A stretch of DNA of 64,000 bases from Clavulina sp. PMI_390. Taxonomy: Eukaryota > Basidiomycota > Agaricomycetes > Cantharellales > Hydnaceae. Each line of letters opens with the position of its first letter. The first letter of the stretch is position 1. Shown here one piece after another: positions 1 through 10,363 of this stretch. The notes below the pieces were generated by a model. It made no database searches. It was given only the letters and a program-made list of their open reading frames with translations, and was not told where the DNA came from. The position numbers and the translations under genes are program-made. The stretch spans positions 68,309-132,308 of the forward strand of contig WIDE01000039.1 of assembly GCA_015039315.1 (NCBI GenBank), in the 5' to 3' direction.

Positions 1-66
1 AGCTCGCATCAAAAAACTCCCGGACACCGCAGCACCCACTCCACATGATAAGACAAAACAACTCAC

Positions 67-284
67 CCACGGTATTCGACCTCACGTGTAACGTAGAAAA
101 AATCCCCCTTGTTGAAGGACAGCTCTTGAGGTGCCGTAGCCCTCCTGTTCTCCACGGCTCGGATGACCTTGGAGGGTACAAAGTTCTTCGCGCTTTGTGG
201 TTTTGACACGAGGCCACCACCATTAGGAGCGACGCCAGTAGCGGATTGAGCCTTCGCGTCTCGCGAGCGCCGGAGGAATGCCAT
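67..284 (-). CDS. Bem1/Scd2-type SH3 scaffold protein, first exon only (partial)
   Basis: First coding exon of a cell-polarity scaffold. The 72 visible residues start MAFLRRSRD, run through a low-complexity linker, and enter an SH3 domain at about residue 38 (PSKVIRAV, then ELSFNKGDFFYVTREVEYRG). The ELSF-x-KGDFF signature is that of the first SH3 domain of Bem1 (budding yeast) and Scd2 (fission yeast), which link Cdc42, its exchange factor and PAK kinase at growth sites. The start is the only ATG before the conserved part in this frame. The exon ends at a GTGAGT donor (minus strand, positions 66-61), so bases 1-60 are intron and the rest of the gene (second SH3, PX, PB1 expected) lies left of the window. 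Family assignment is fairly firm; which SH3 it is rests on position only. Confidence 0.75.
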
Positions 285-1916
285 TTGCACAGCAGAAGTC
301 GTCGAGCGGCGAAGAAGAGAGTGATGTGATGATAGGAGAGAGAGAAGAAAGTAACGGTCAGAGAGGACGTCGAGTGCCTCCCAATCGCGAGGTTCGGATC
401 ACAAGAGAGATCAGATATGGGTTAGGGGACGCTTTGCGTTGGGCGGTGATGTTTTGTGATCAAATCGAGAAGCAGCACTCGTTGCAAGGGAGAAGGGGTG
501 TTGTCTTGACAGAGGCAAACCCAGTTTGTCGTTGTCGTGGTCGTCTTTTGTCGTAAGAGAGCCGGAAGTCGTCTTGGTCGTATTCTGACCGCAAGAGGGG
601 AAATGCGAGAGGAGGGAGTGCAGTGAATGCAATCACGATCGGACGTACACCGGCACAAACACGGTGAGTTTGGCTTGGGTCAATAAGCGTAAGCAGCACC
701 AAACACTGATCAGTTAAAAATCGTATGCATGCCCATATCATGATCTGGACACCAGGAACAACTGTTGCTATCAGTTCGAAATAGCACCGCTCTAGTTGCT
801 TGGTCATATGTCGAGAGCATCTATCCTCCAGCACCCGTAGAGTGCGGGTATGAGTCACGTCTCCGCGCTCAGTTTAGGTATCCGTTCGGGCGGCGTTCCT
901 TGTCACCACGACCGAAATGATCGCAGTACATAGTGCGATTTACCTCATGAGTGTACACAAAAACGTGAATTATCGTAACTTGTTTCCCTCAGTCTTATAC
1001 TCTGGGAAGTCTGCACGAGAAGCGACGCCCGACGGAAGGGTTGACTCTCGCGGAAATTAGTTTTGAATGCTCAGGAAAATCACCCCCGTAGTAATCGCGC
1101 AGATAACTTCATCTCTTGGTGCTCGGACGAGTTGTAAGTGAGTGAATTACTCGGATTGCGTCCACAATTTCGGGATACTGTTGACACTGTCATCTTATTA
1201 GAACCCATGATCGAGTCCTTGTACACCCCACTGAGTAAATCAGTCTTGGCTCACCACGTAGCAGGAGCACCCCACCTGATTGGTATCGCCATCGGCATCA
1301 CTGCAGACTTGAATCAATTGCCCATCAGGGCAACCATTTACTATCGCTAACGGGTCGATGCTTCAGTAGGTCTGATCCCAATGGCTGACATGTCCTTGTC
1401 TGAACCAACTTGTCGTTCACCTCGCTAGCAACTTGTGATGGTTTGGCGGCGGGTCGTGCCAGTGTCCCGATATCTCGGATGATCGATTTTTCTCGGAAAA
1501 CGAAGTTTTGATCGTGTCGCTGGCCCAGCATTCATCTCTCCCTCATAGTGAGAATGTCAAATCAACAAGAGCCAATCGTTCAACCTCTGGATATCCAAAA
1601 ATGCTTTGAATGAATTTCAGGCGGGTGGGATGGATCTGATGGGGGACTGCAAGAGCAGACTCATGAAGTTTGTTAGACGCTCCAAGCGAATCATACGCGA
1701 TATTCCCACCAGCTCATCTGCCCTTGTATCTAACCAAACAACCATAATTGCGAATTCCGCGCCTATCGAATTATCTATTCTGGTGATGATATTCCCATTA
1801 GGCGGATGGTCTTGTTACGGTCGCTCATAACTAGTGAATGGACAGTCACATGATTGTTACCCAGTGTTGTTGCCCCTCCAGTTAGACGCACGCTCACCAC
1901 TCGCCCTATTTTTAGC
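285..1916. other. Intergenic region without a recognisable gene
   Basis: About 1.6 kb between the divergent Bem1-like gene (minus) and the first F-box-family gene (plus). It must contain both promoters. The open frames here are short, lack splice-consistent continuation and resemble nothing recognisable. No relic of the neighbouring families could be seen. Confidence 0.5.
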
Positions 1917-4095
1917 ATGCAAGCCTCTAACTTCCCTCCAGATATCGTAGAGAAAATCCTCTGTCAAGCACATTATCTGGATATCGTGAGGTGCCGTAGA
2001 GTGCGTTTCACATGAATGCTTCATCACTTCTTGCCATGATGGGTACCCACTGTGTCAATGTTTTAGGTGTGCAAACTATGGGAGTCCATGATATCGCTTT
2101 CAACTGCTCTTCAATATATTGTCTGGCTGGGGATCCACGGAAAGGTGGATGGTGATGAGTCATTCCAGCCTCGAACGTCTGCCGAACGTCTGGAGTTGTT
2201 GTTTGACCACGAGCGCTCTTGGGCCACTCTGAAGCCTCGACTTCGTAGCCTACGCCCAATGCGTCTCCCGTTCAGATCGTACCTCTGTGGTTCGGATCTT
2301 CTTTTACTTCTTGTCCCTCGCGCTCCTCCGGGTGCGGGATTCAAGGGCATCATTAGTCGGCTAGCATCCACAGTCGCACCTATAAGCGAGTCCCAAGACG
2401 AAATGATTGGGGACGAGCTAAATCTTGCCTTATATACCATAGACCCCGAAAATGACCTGATCATTATCACATCTAGGTAAGGTTGCCGCCACTATCATCC
2501 TCTTTCAACAAGAAGAACCTCTGCTGATGGTGTATTAGTCTCTTGAGCCTCTCTCAAGTTGATATCCGTTCCTTGCGCTCCCCATCTGTCGCTCATCCTT
2601 TTTCCCTGACCCCAAGCCTGAACTGGGAGCCTTTCATTGGGATGTTCCACGGCCCAGAAGGCATCTCAAACTACCGTTGTATTCTCTTACCACCTGAGTC
2701 AATGGCTGCTGGGCCATATCTGATTCGGCAATATGGCTTGGTAGCCTCCTCCGATCTTGGAGGGGCTTCTTGGGATATGGAGCACTCCTATTCAGCCAGT
2801 ATCATTGTTTTTTTCAGTTGGATTACCGGTCGAGTTATAGCGGTAAGCAATATCTCAATGAGCTATCTATGTGATACCACTGTAACCTTTTTTTAGAGGC
2901 AAGTATTTCCGTGGGAGAAGAGGGAGATTCGCGGAATTGGGACTTTTTGTCTTATCTCGCCAACGGTTTTTGTTGTTCCAGTGATTCAGTATATCGGTGC
3001 CTCTACCCAAAAACGCCGATATCAACTCTCTATATCACTCCATGTCTATGACATCTCCCAGTCTTCCACTAGTGATGAGCTCAACTGTCCTGTGCCAGCT
3101 CTGACTGGCATTTTCTCGCTCCCGGTATTTGAGGACCATCTTCGTAATTCCTGGTTCAATGTCAAATGTGGTTGCGGCATCAGCAGCCGTGAATTTCATC
3201 CACACTGGCCCCCAGAGGCTCAAAAATTGGCTATGAAAAAACCATTCCACCCTCTACAGCAAAGTGATGAGAAAATCTTTACCGTCACTGTGCGGCGGGA
3301 GCCGACTCAGCCCAAAATGCTCTTCATGATATACACCAAATCGTTAATTGTCTCAAGCAGCTTACCTACGGTTGCGATACCATGGGCCAGCTGGAGCAGT
3401 GAGAACGCAGTGTGTTCCGAAATTCCCTGTCACTCAGCTGTTGCAACGTATGGAGAGCGGGTGGCTATCGTGTCCTACGATGACCATCGGCTTGGAACTC
3501 AAGCCAATGAGCAATGGGTTTTGGAGGTACTAGATTTTAGAATCGCTCGTCTCAGGTGGTTGGCCGCTTTGCAGAGAAACTATGGCGTCGACAGTCCCAG
3601 GCTGAACCTTCCGGAGAGCTCCTCTTCGGATCTTTTGGAAATGCTTGACCACTCGGTCCTAGAATCAGCAGATGGTATGGCACAGCCTTCGACTTGGCCT
3701 ATTCCACTCACGACTCCGGAGCCTGATAACGAAACAGCCTCACACGCCGCGTCCGTTACCCCCGGGACGACTTCATCTGTTCTCCCCACCAACGCCCCTA
3801 GAGATTTCACAGAAAGCGGCCTAAATTTTGTTCGCACTGCCATCCACCTTCCTGGACCCCGCTCCATCCAGCTGGACTCAGAGATGGACCTGACCATGGA
3901 TGCAGAGAGGATCATTCTGACGATGCCACATGTACGTTCTATAAGCTGGCCCATAGCGGCTTTTACCTCGATTGCCTTTGAAACATCCCATCTTTTTGCT
4001 AACGTTTAACCTTCTTTTTGATCCAGGTTGTGGATGATCCTGGACCTGAAGAACCGTTGGGGACACGGGTATATATGGAGATTCTGACCTTTTGA
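1917..4095 (+). CDS. F-box-like protein, family copy 1
   Basis: Predicted 633-residue protein from five exons: 1917-2000, 2067-2476, 2539-2842, 2897-3931, 4027-4095. The N-terminus (residues 5-55; PPDIVEKIL, then DIVRCRR-VCKLWESMI) has the F-box pattern, with the first intron in its middle as in the other four copies of the window. The rest is a large C-terminal region without a named domain. It shares blocks with the paralogues: IPWASW near a small-residue loop, the stretch ending LEVLDFRIARLR, and a C-terminus MEILTF encoded on its own 69-base exon. F-box proteins bind Skp1 and bring substrates to SCF ubiquitin ligases; the substrate here is unknown. It lies 224 bases upstream of copy 2, with the same exon count and an identical 304-base third exon, so the pair is a tandem duplication. 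The ATG at 1917 is chosen because it gives an N-terminus equal to the paralogues. Confidence 0.75.
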
Positions 4096-4319
4096 AGGGA
4101 CGAGGAGTCATCAGGCTATCTTTCCTCTTCCATAGCTTAGGGCCAGAAATGAACATCTTTTGGTAGTATATTCAGACTAGGAAAGATTGCAAATAATAAC
4201 CCACGAAATGGAAAATATGCTTCCTTGAGGTCACGCTTTCAAGGGTTCTCTCTCACATAGTCTTCCGCTTCTCACGGTCACAGTTGATTGTGGCACCTGA
4301 TACCCATCCTACCCTTGCT

Positions 4320-6450
4320 ATGCTGGCGCAAACCCCTGGCTTGAGTCTCTCTCTAGACGCTGTAGAGCAAATACTCTACCAATCGAGTTATCTTGATATC
4401 GTGAGGTGCCGTGCCGTACGTGTCGGGTCGATCATACAGGCTATCAAATGTGCCTACCCTTTTCATGATTTCAGGTTTGCAAATCATGGGAGTCCATGAT
4501 ATCCTCTTCGATTGCTCTTCAGTACGCTGTTTGGTTAGGTATACACGGAAAAGAGGATGGCGATGATTCATTCTACCCTCGAACGTCTGCCGAACGCCTT
4601 ATGTTGCTATTGGAGCATGAACGCTCCTGGGCTACTTTAACACCTCGAATTCGTGGCCGACGTAAGATTAATAATCACTCCAGGTCACATCTCCATGGCT
4701 CGGACGTTCTCTTTATTGTCGAGTCGCGTGTTCCTTGGGACGGGACCTTTCAGGGAGTTCTTCACCACCTGAATTCTTCAATCGCCTCCCACGGAGAGAC
4801 TCAAGATGAACTGATTGAGAACGAATCAGAACTAGATTCATGCATCGTAAACGCTGAGAATAATCTTTTGATTATACCTGAGTGAGTTAGCACCCAACTT
4901 TCCCCCCGGGCCTCAACGTCACCAGTAACGGTGCAATAGTCTCGACCATAGGTGGACCCACCACATCCGCTCCCTACGATCGCCATCGATTGGGCATCCT
5001 CTCGCCCAGATATCGAGTGTGAACCTGTCTCGTGCTGTTCAAATGCTCTACAGCCCCCCAAGCTACCCAAACTACTACCCTGTATATGATCTACCTATGT
5101 CACTCACCGCAGGGCCTTATTTGATCCAACAGTATTCCATCTGGGCTCGCTCTCGCTCAGAGGGGGATTCCTGGGGGAAAGGAAATCCCAATTCAGCTTC
5201 CGTCATTCTTGTCCTCAATTGGACAACTGGCCAAATCGTAGCTGTGAGCATTCTACGAATGTCCTCCAATGATGTCACTACAATTTTTACTCTCTAGAGA
5301 TGCGTATTTTCGTGGGAGGATGCGGACGTTCGTCAAGTCAGAAACCTTTGCCTTCTTTCACCCAACATATTCGTTGTTCCAGTCACTCGCAAGATCCCCG
5401 GCACCGAAGAACGCGCAGATGGGATCTCTATCTCATTGCATGTCTATGATTTCTCCCGGTCTTCTGCTACTGATGAACTTGGTTGTTCTGTGCCAGTTCT
5501 TACTGGCATCTTTTCCTTGCCAGAATTCCAGGAGCACGATAGCTTCTCCTGGCTTACAGTTGAATGTCGCTGCAGCGTTACCAGCCATGAGCTATTGTTT
5601 CATTGGCCTCCAGGGGCCCAGCCCTCAATTTCAGAAAAACCATTCCACCCTCATCACGAAATCAATGATAAAATTTTCACCGTTAGCGTGCAGCAGGGTT
5701 ATCAAGCAGACAAATTGTTGCTCATGATATATGTAAGAGCATTACTATCCCAGAGCAATGCGCCGGTCACCCCGCTTCCATGGACCAGCTGGGGCCAAGC
5801 ATACTCAAGTGCGACATGGATACCCCCTTTCGCTGCTGTGGCGGCAAGTGGGGAGCGGGTGGCCATCGCATTTTACGAGCTATCTTCTAATTCGCTTGAG
5901 ATGCCATTCGGTTACAAATGGACCTTGGAGGTCCTCGATTTCAATACTGCCCGCGTGAGGCGGCGAGCTGCTTTGCAGAGAGCCAACGGTGATGGCAGCT
6001 CGCGTTCCATGGATCTGGCGTCAGGTCTATCAGCTCCGATCCAGCCGCCCCTGATATGGCCAATGCTGCCTCCACATATCAACTATGATGTTGATAGTAT
6101 GCCGACTTTGTGGAATGCATCACATCTACCGACTGGCGAGGCTCCCGAAGATGCATCTTTGGGCTTTTCCCTTGGCTCTGCAAGCCTTCTCCACAAGGTA
6201 TTCTGTCTTCCTGGGCTGCGTTGCAGTCATGGAGACCCCCAGGTGGAGCTCCACATGGACGCAGAAAGGATTATTGTGACTATGCCGCACGTACGTCTTG
6301 TTGCTGACTCGCTCATTTCCGCCATCTTGTTTAATATGTTTGGTCTTTACCCGCTTACATCATTGTCTTGATCTGTCTCAGCATGTGGATGATGCTGCAC
6401 TTGACGAGCCGTCAAGGATGCGGTCGTATATGGAAATCTTTGCGTTTTGA
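4320..6450 (+). CDS. F-box-like protein, family copy 2
   Basis: Predicted 622-residue protein, five exons: 4320-4415, 4475-4881, 4940-5243, 5298-6290, 6382-6450. F-box-like N-terminus (LDAVEQIL, YLDIVRCRA-VCKSWESMI, residues 8-55), then the same long unnamed region as copy 1. Shared signatures include WTLEVLDFNTARVRR and a last exon of 69 bases ending MEIFAF, a variant of the ILTF ending of the other copies. Intron positions and phases equal those of copy 1. Likely an SCF substrate adaptor by analogy; no substrate-binding repeats (LRR, WD40, kelch) are visible. Clear tandem duplicate of the gene just upstream; the F-box assignment is based on pattern only, because the F-box is weakly conserved in fungi. 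Confidence 0.75.
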
Positions 6451-7005
6451 GCGGTTTGTGGGCTTATGGCGCTTCTAACCCTAGTAAAGGGAGTGTAGGT
6501 ACTTTCTAAGAAAATTTTGTGTAGCCATTCTATGACCTCACCACAAAATGGAGGCAAAGCAGTCCCAATGTCCAAACTTTTGTCTCTCAATCAAGCGAGA
6601 AATATTGCAAGTGATGTCTAAATTTTGATGTCAAAGGGTCTTGAAATGCAGACAATTGAGAGAGAGCAACAGTAACCAACCAGCAAATGAGGCGCGAGCA
6701 CTAACCTACAAGAATGTGTGGGGTATGGTATATATGCATGGGGAGAGAGAAAAAAAGAGAAAAGAGAGGTAGAGAAAGTGAAAGTGAGAGAGCGACATAT
6801 TTACACCAACAACAGAAAATGGGAAATGAGAGAAATGAGGGAGGCATGCGCAGGCCTGACAGGCTGCGGGAAGTTTGTTTGATGAGATTAACGAGTAACA
6901 GGGAGAGGAAGGGCAGTGAAGAAATGTAGCCAAGGAAGGAAGAAAGAAAGAAAGAAAAAGAATAGTCTATGGAGTTTCTCTATGGGGGAGAGCGCTTATT
7001 GGAGC
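6451..7005. other. Convergent 3' intergenic region, purine-rich on the plus strand
   Basis: Lies between the 3' ends of the plus-strand F-box-family copy 2 and the minus-strand cyclin gene. From about 6740 to 6960 the plus strand is strongly purine-rich (GAGA/GAAA runs), so the cyclin transcript would have a pyrimidine-rich 3' untranslated region. No coding gene seen. Confidence 0.5.
6933..6960. repeat. GAAA-type tetranucleotide microsatellite
   Basis: Imperfect run of GGAA and GAAA units in the 3' intergenic region just outside the cyclin stop codon. Simple-sequence repeat, probably length-polymorphic. Confidence 0.7.
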
Positions 7006-9697
7006 CTATGGGCTTCCCATTCGCGCATCCTCTGCCGCCTCATCATCCCCAGCGATTGCAACAGGAATACCTCCCCGTATACGGATCGTCCCGCTCCTGG
7101 TCCCTGCCCCACGCTTATACCCTCTATTCGCCGTCGAAGAGGGATGTGCAGAGTAGGCGAACGAAGGGGAAGAAGGGCCAGCTCTGGGAGCAGCAGCAGC
7201 AGCAATGGTAGCAGAAGAGGACGCTTGAGCGCGATGCGATTCGGACGAACGACGAATCTCATCATCTGTATCGCCATCGCCATCCGAACCAGACGAAGAC
7301 GAGTCATCTGCCTCGGAATCTTCATCATCATCATCGTCCGCGTCAACATCGTCGTCTTCATCCATGGGTCCACCGCCCCCGTGGCCTGCATGATGCGTCG
7401 AGGCAGGGCCAAAGTAGTCGTACCCCGCACCATCATAATCTACCGAGCTCGTACTGGACCAGCCCGATCCTATCCTCCTCCCTGCTCCCATTCCTCCTCT
7501 CCCCCTCACATGTCCTTGGCCAGGTGCAGCAGCGCGCCGCGTACCGCCCGGGCTCGTCGCGGGCGTCGTGGCATTCGAGCTTACAGAGCTCACAGTGCGG
7601 ATGGACGACCCGGATGAATCGGACGGGCGGATCGTCGGCTCATCGTCGGTCGTGGACGTGTATCCACCCGTGTCCTCTGCCTCTGCTTCTGGCTCATCTT
7701 CCACATAGGGAGCGTTGAACCCGGGCCGGATCTGTGAGGATGAGGAAGCGGATGAAGTGGAGGAGGATGTGGATGTGGATGAGCCGCTAGACGTAGATGA
7801 CGTCGACCCAGAGAGCGACGACGGAGCAACGGCGCGTGGTGAAGGCACGTGTCCTTGTTGTCCTTGGCGAGGCGACGGGGACGCGCTGGGCGTTGGGAGT
7901 GTATCACTCGGGGCCACGAACCCCTTCGTCGATTCGCCACCTACAACAGCAGGCGGGAGTGCGGTGCCTGGTGACACTGGCCGCTGGCCGTTCTTGTCTC
8001 CGCGCGTCGCAGAGTATACGAGCAGCTGATTGGCATAGCGCTGCAGCTCATCGGGGTGCACGACGAGGTGAAAGTCATTCAGGAGGAGGAACTGCAGCTC
8101 GAGCTGGTTGAGCTCTGCTTGCGGGAGACCGCCGACCTGATTTAGAATTCGGGTTGGCAAGATTTCGATGGAGATTTGGATCGACAATGCAGTGTTCGCG
8201 ATAGGGTGTGGCAAGGTGAGTTGAGATGAGATGGTGGGTGGGTAGATCCACCAAGGGGATTTGAGATTAAATGTTCATCCGACGTCCGAGGAGTTTGGAT
8301 CGGAGCACGTTCGCAATTGTCATAAAGCCACAGCGAAATGAAATGCAAGATGACATGAGAGCCGGCGGGCGCGCAAACGAAATGGATCCACAAGAAAATA
8401 GGAATAGCAAGTGAAATGAAACACAGTCAGCAAAAAAGTTCGTCCATGTTCGATCCTCTGAAGGAAGAGAAGGGCGGCTCACCTTGGCGTATCGAGAGTT
8501 CAAGTAAAACACATCGGAAAAGAACTTGCTCGCAACGGTGACGCCAGCAATGACGAGTCGATGGACATTGAAGCTATCGATCGCCAGCCCTCCTGTCCCA
8601 CCTGTACCTCCGCCGCGTGCCATGCGATCGAAGTAGACGAGCAGGGCAAGGAAGACATCGTTTGTTGCTGGACAGTATTTGAGGATACGAAGGAGGTATG
8701 CCTCGATGCTGATAGTGGGCACGTTACGTGCATGAAAGAGAGCCGACGCACGCGCATGACCACTTGCGCCCATGTGCGATGCGGAGAAGGATCCTGGACC
8801 AGAAGCAGCCAAGGTGGCACCATTGGAGGATGAAGGTGATGTGGGGGAAAGGGGTCCACTTGCACTCCGTGAGTGCGAATGGGAATGTGAGTGGGAGCGT
8901 GAGGGTGATTGCGGTGATTGAGGGTGTGCATGGGCGTTTGCCTCGCGCAAGGAGTCGTTTGCAGTCGCGATCTGTTGGAGCAGTGCGGCGATGAGCTTCA
9001 ACAGCTCCGTCGATGGGTAATTGACAATATCAAGGACTGGTGGGGACGGCGGGGGAGTGGCCTGCTGATGCTGGTGGTGGTGATGGTCATGCTGGTGGCC
9101 CATGTGTGAATGCGAGTGCACGTCCGTATTGACATGGATGGGGGTTGTGGATGAAGAAGAGGAAGGGGTATTAGAAGTGGAGTTGAGGTGGGATTGGGAT
9201 TGGGCGCGTGAGGAGAGAGATGAAGAAGGGAGACGGCTGGAATGGGAATGAGATTGAGAAGGGCCTGGATCTCCCGAGGCAGCAGACGACCTGAATGGTG
9301 TTGAGGAGGCAGCGGAAGTAGAAGACGTAGATGAAATGGATGGTGGCGGGTCATGAGAGTGATGAGCCGTCACGTTCATCATGACATCGTCCTTGGTGGA
9401 CTGCATGTGAATATGATTTCTGCGTGAAGACGATGCGCGGGACGACAAGGGGGGTCGAATGGATGAAGAAGAAGAAGGTGTGTTGGAGGTGGAGGTGGAT
9501 GAGCCCGGCATGAGCGGCCTCGAGGACGATGCGGCAGCTTGCTGCTGGGATGTCGATGAGGGCGGCTTCATGGATGCTGCAGACTTTGGATTAGGTCTCC
9601 ACGTCGAGATGCTCGGAGAAGACACAGAGGGAGTGGTCGCAAGAGAGGCGGAGGTCGACGAGGCTGAGGACGGGAATGGTTGCGAGAGAGCAAGCAT
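7006..9697 (-). CDS. Pho80-like cyclin with long disordered extensions
   Basis: Two exons (9697-8483 and 8136-7006) joined by one 346-base intron give 781 residues. The cyclin box spans about residues 219-450: VLDIVNYPSTELLKLI, then after a Ser/His-rich insertion ISIEAYLLRILKYC, the helix LALLVYFDRMA, VASKFFSDVFYLNSRYAK, and on exon 2 VGGLPQAELNQLELQFLL with VVHPDEL. The SRYAK-VGG and ELNxLEL motifs are diagnostic of Pho80/Pcl6-type cyclins, which activate the Pho85 kinase in phosphate and nutrient signalling. The intron falls exactly between K and V of that motif. About 215 N-terminal residues are Ser/Thr/Pro/His-rich, and the C-terminus is Ser-rich with a strongly acidic run (plus-strand 7270-7370). 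Both are probably disordered. The family call is firm, while start choice and kinase partner are inferred. Divergent from kinase 1, sharing a 666-base upstream region. Confidence 0.85.
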
Positions 9698-10363
9698 GAG
9701 TGGGTGGGGGGTAGTCGTGGAGCCAAAAACAATCGCAATATGGCTATCAGCCAGCTAGAACGCAGAACACAGAGAAGGAGCAGACGCAGAGGTAGGAGTC
9801 GGCAGGAGATAGACGAGATTATACGTGGTCACTCTAATAAGGAGGAAGGGAGTGGGCGGGACGTGAGGAGGAGCGGGACAAGGAAATAAACGGGTGACGA
9901 CAATGAATAGAGGCTGACCGACGGATAAGCGGCTAATGAGCCTAGCAGGGTCGAGGCACGCGATAATAATAGAGACTAATCGTCAAGCAGAGCGTGCAGA
10001 ACGTGGCAGAGAGGCAGTTCTTTCCGTGTGCGGGGTGGAAACGCGGCCAGTGCCCGTCACAAACGATCGCAGTGTTGATGCGTGTTTGGTTGCTGTGACT
10101 TTGCAGCAAATTAGTGGCAGAGTGCGGCATATCCCGACATACGGAGCCGAGTCAGGGTTCAGCAGTGATAAATTCCCTTTTTTGGATAGGCTCGATCGGT
10201 CAATGTGAATCGGAGGAGTAGGTATACAAATTCACAAAGGACAAATGAATGCTGGTAGCTCTCCCTCCCAGCGTGGGAATCTTGTGCAAAGGCTCCAAGT
10301 TTCTTCTGGCCCTGACGAGAGCAACATGCGAGTTTACCACCATTGCCGAGGATAATTGACGCG
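9698..10363. promoter_or_regulatory. Divergent intergenic region between cyclin and histidine kinase 1
   Basis: A 666-base stretch holding the start sites of two genes transcribed away from each other. No gene is visible in it. An 11-base word GGTAGCTCTCC at 10254-10264, about 100 bases before the kinase start codon, recurs at 19955-19965, about 120 bases before the start codon of kinase 2. Confidence 0.4.

Noticed and set aside
1138..1830. Open frames before F-box-family copy 1 as possible gene remnants
   Set aside because: No similarity to the F-box-family, DUF6534-like or kinase families of this window and no plausible splice structure.
7006..7436. Arg- and Met-rich open frames on both strands over the cyclin 3' part
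   Set aside because: They are shadows of the GC-biased, low-complexity cyclin coding sequence; compositional repeats keep several frames open at once.
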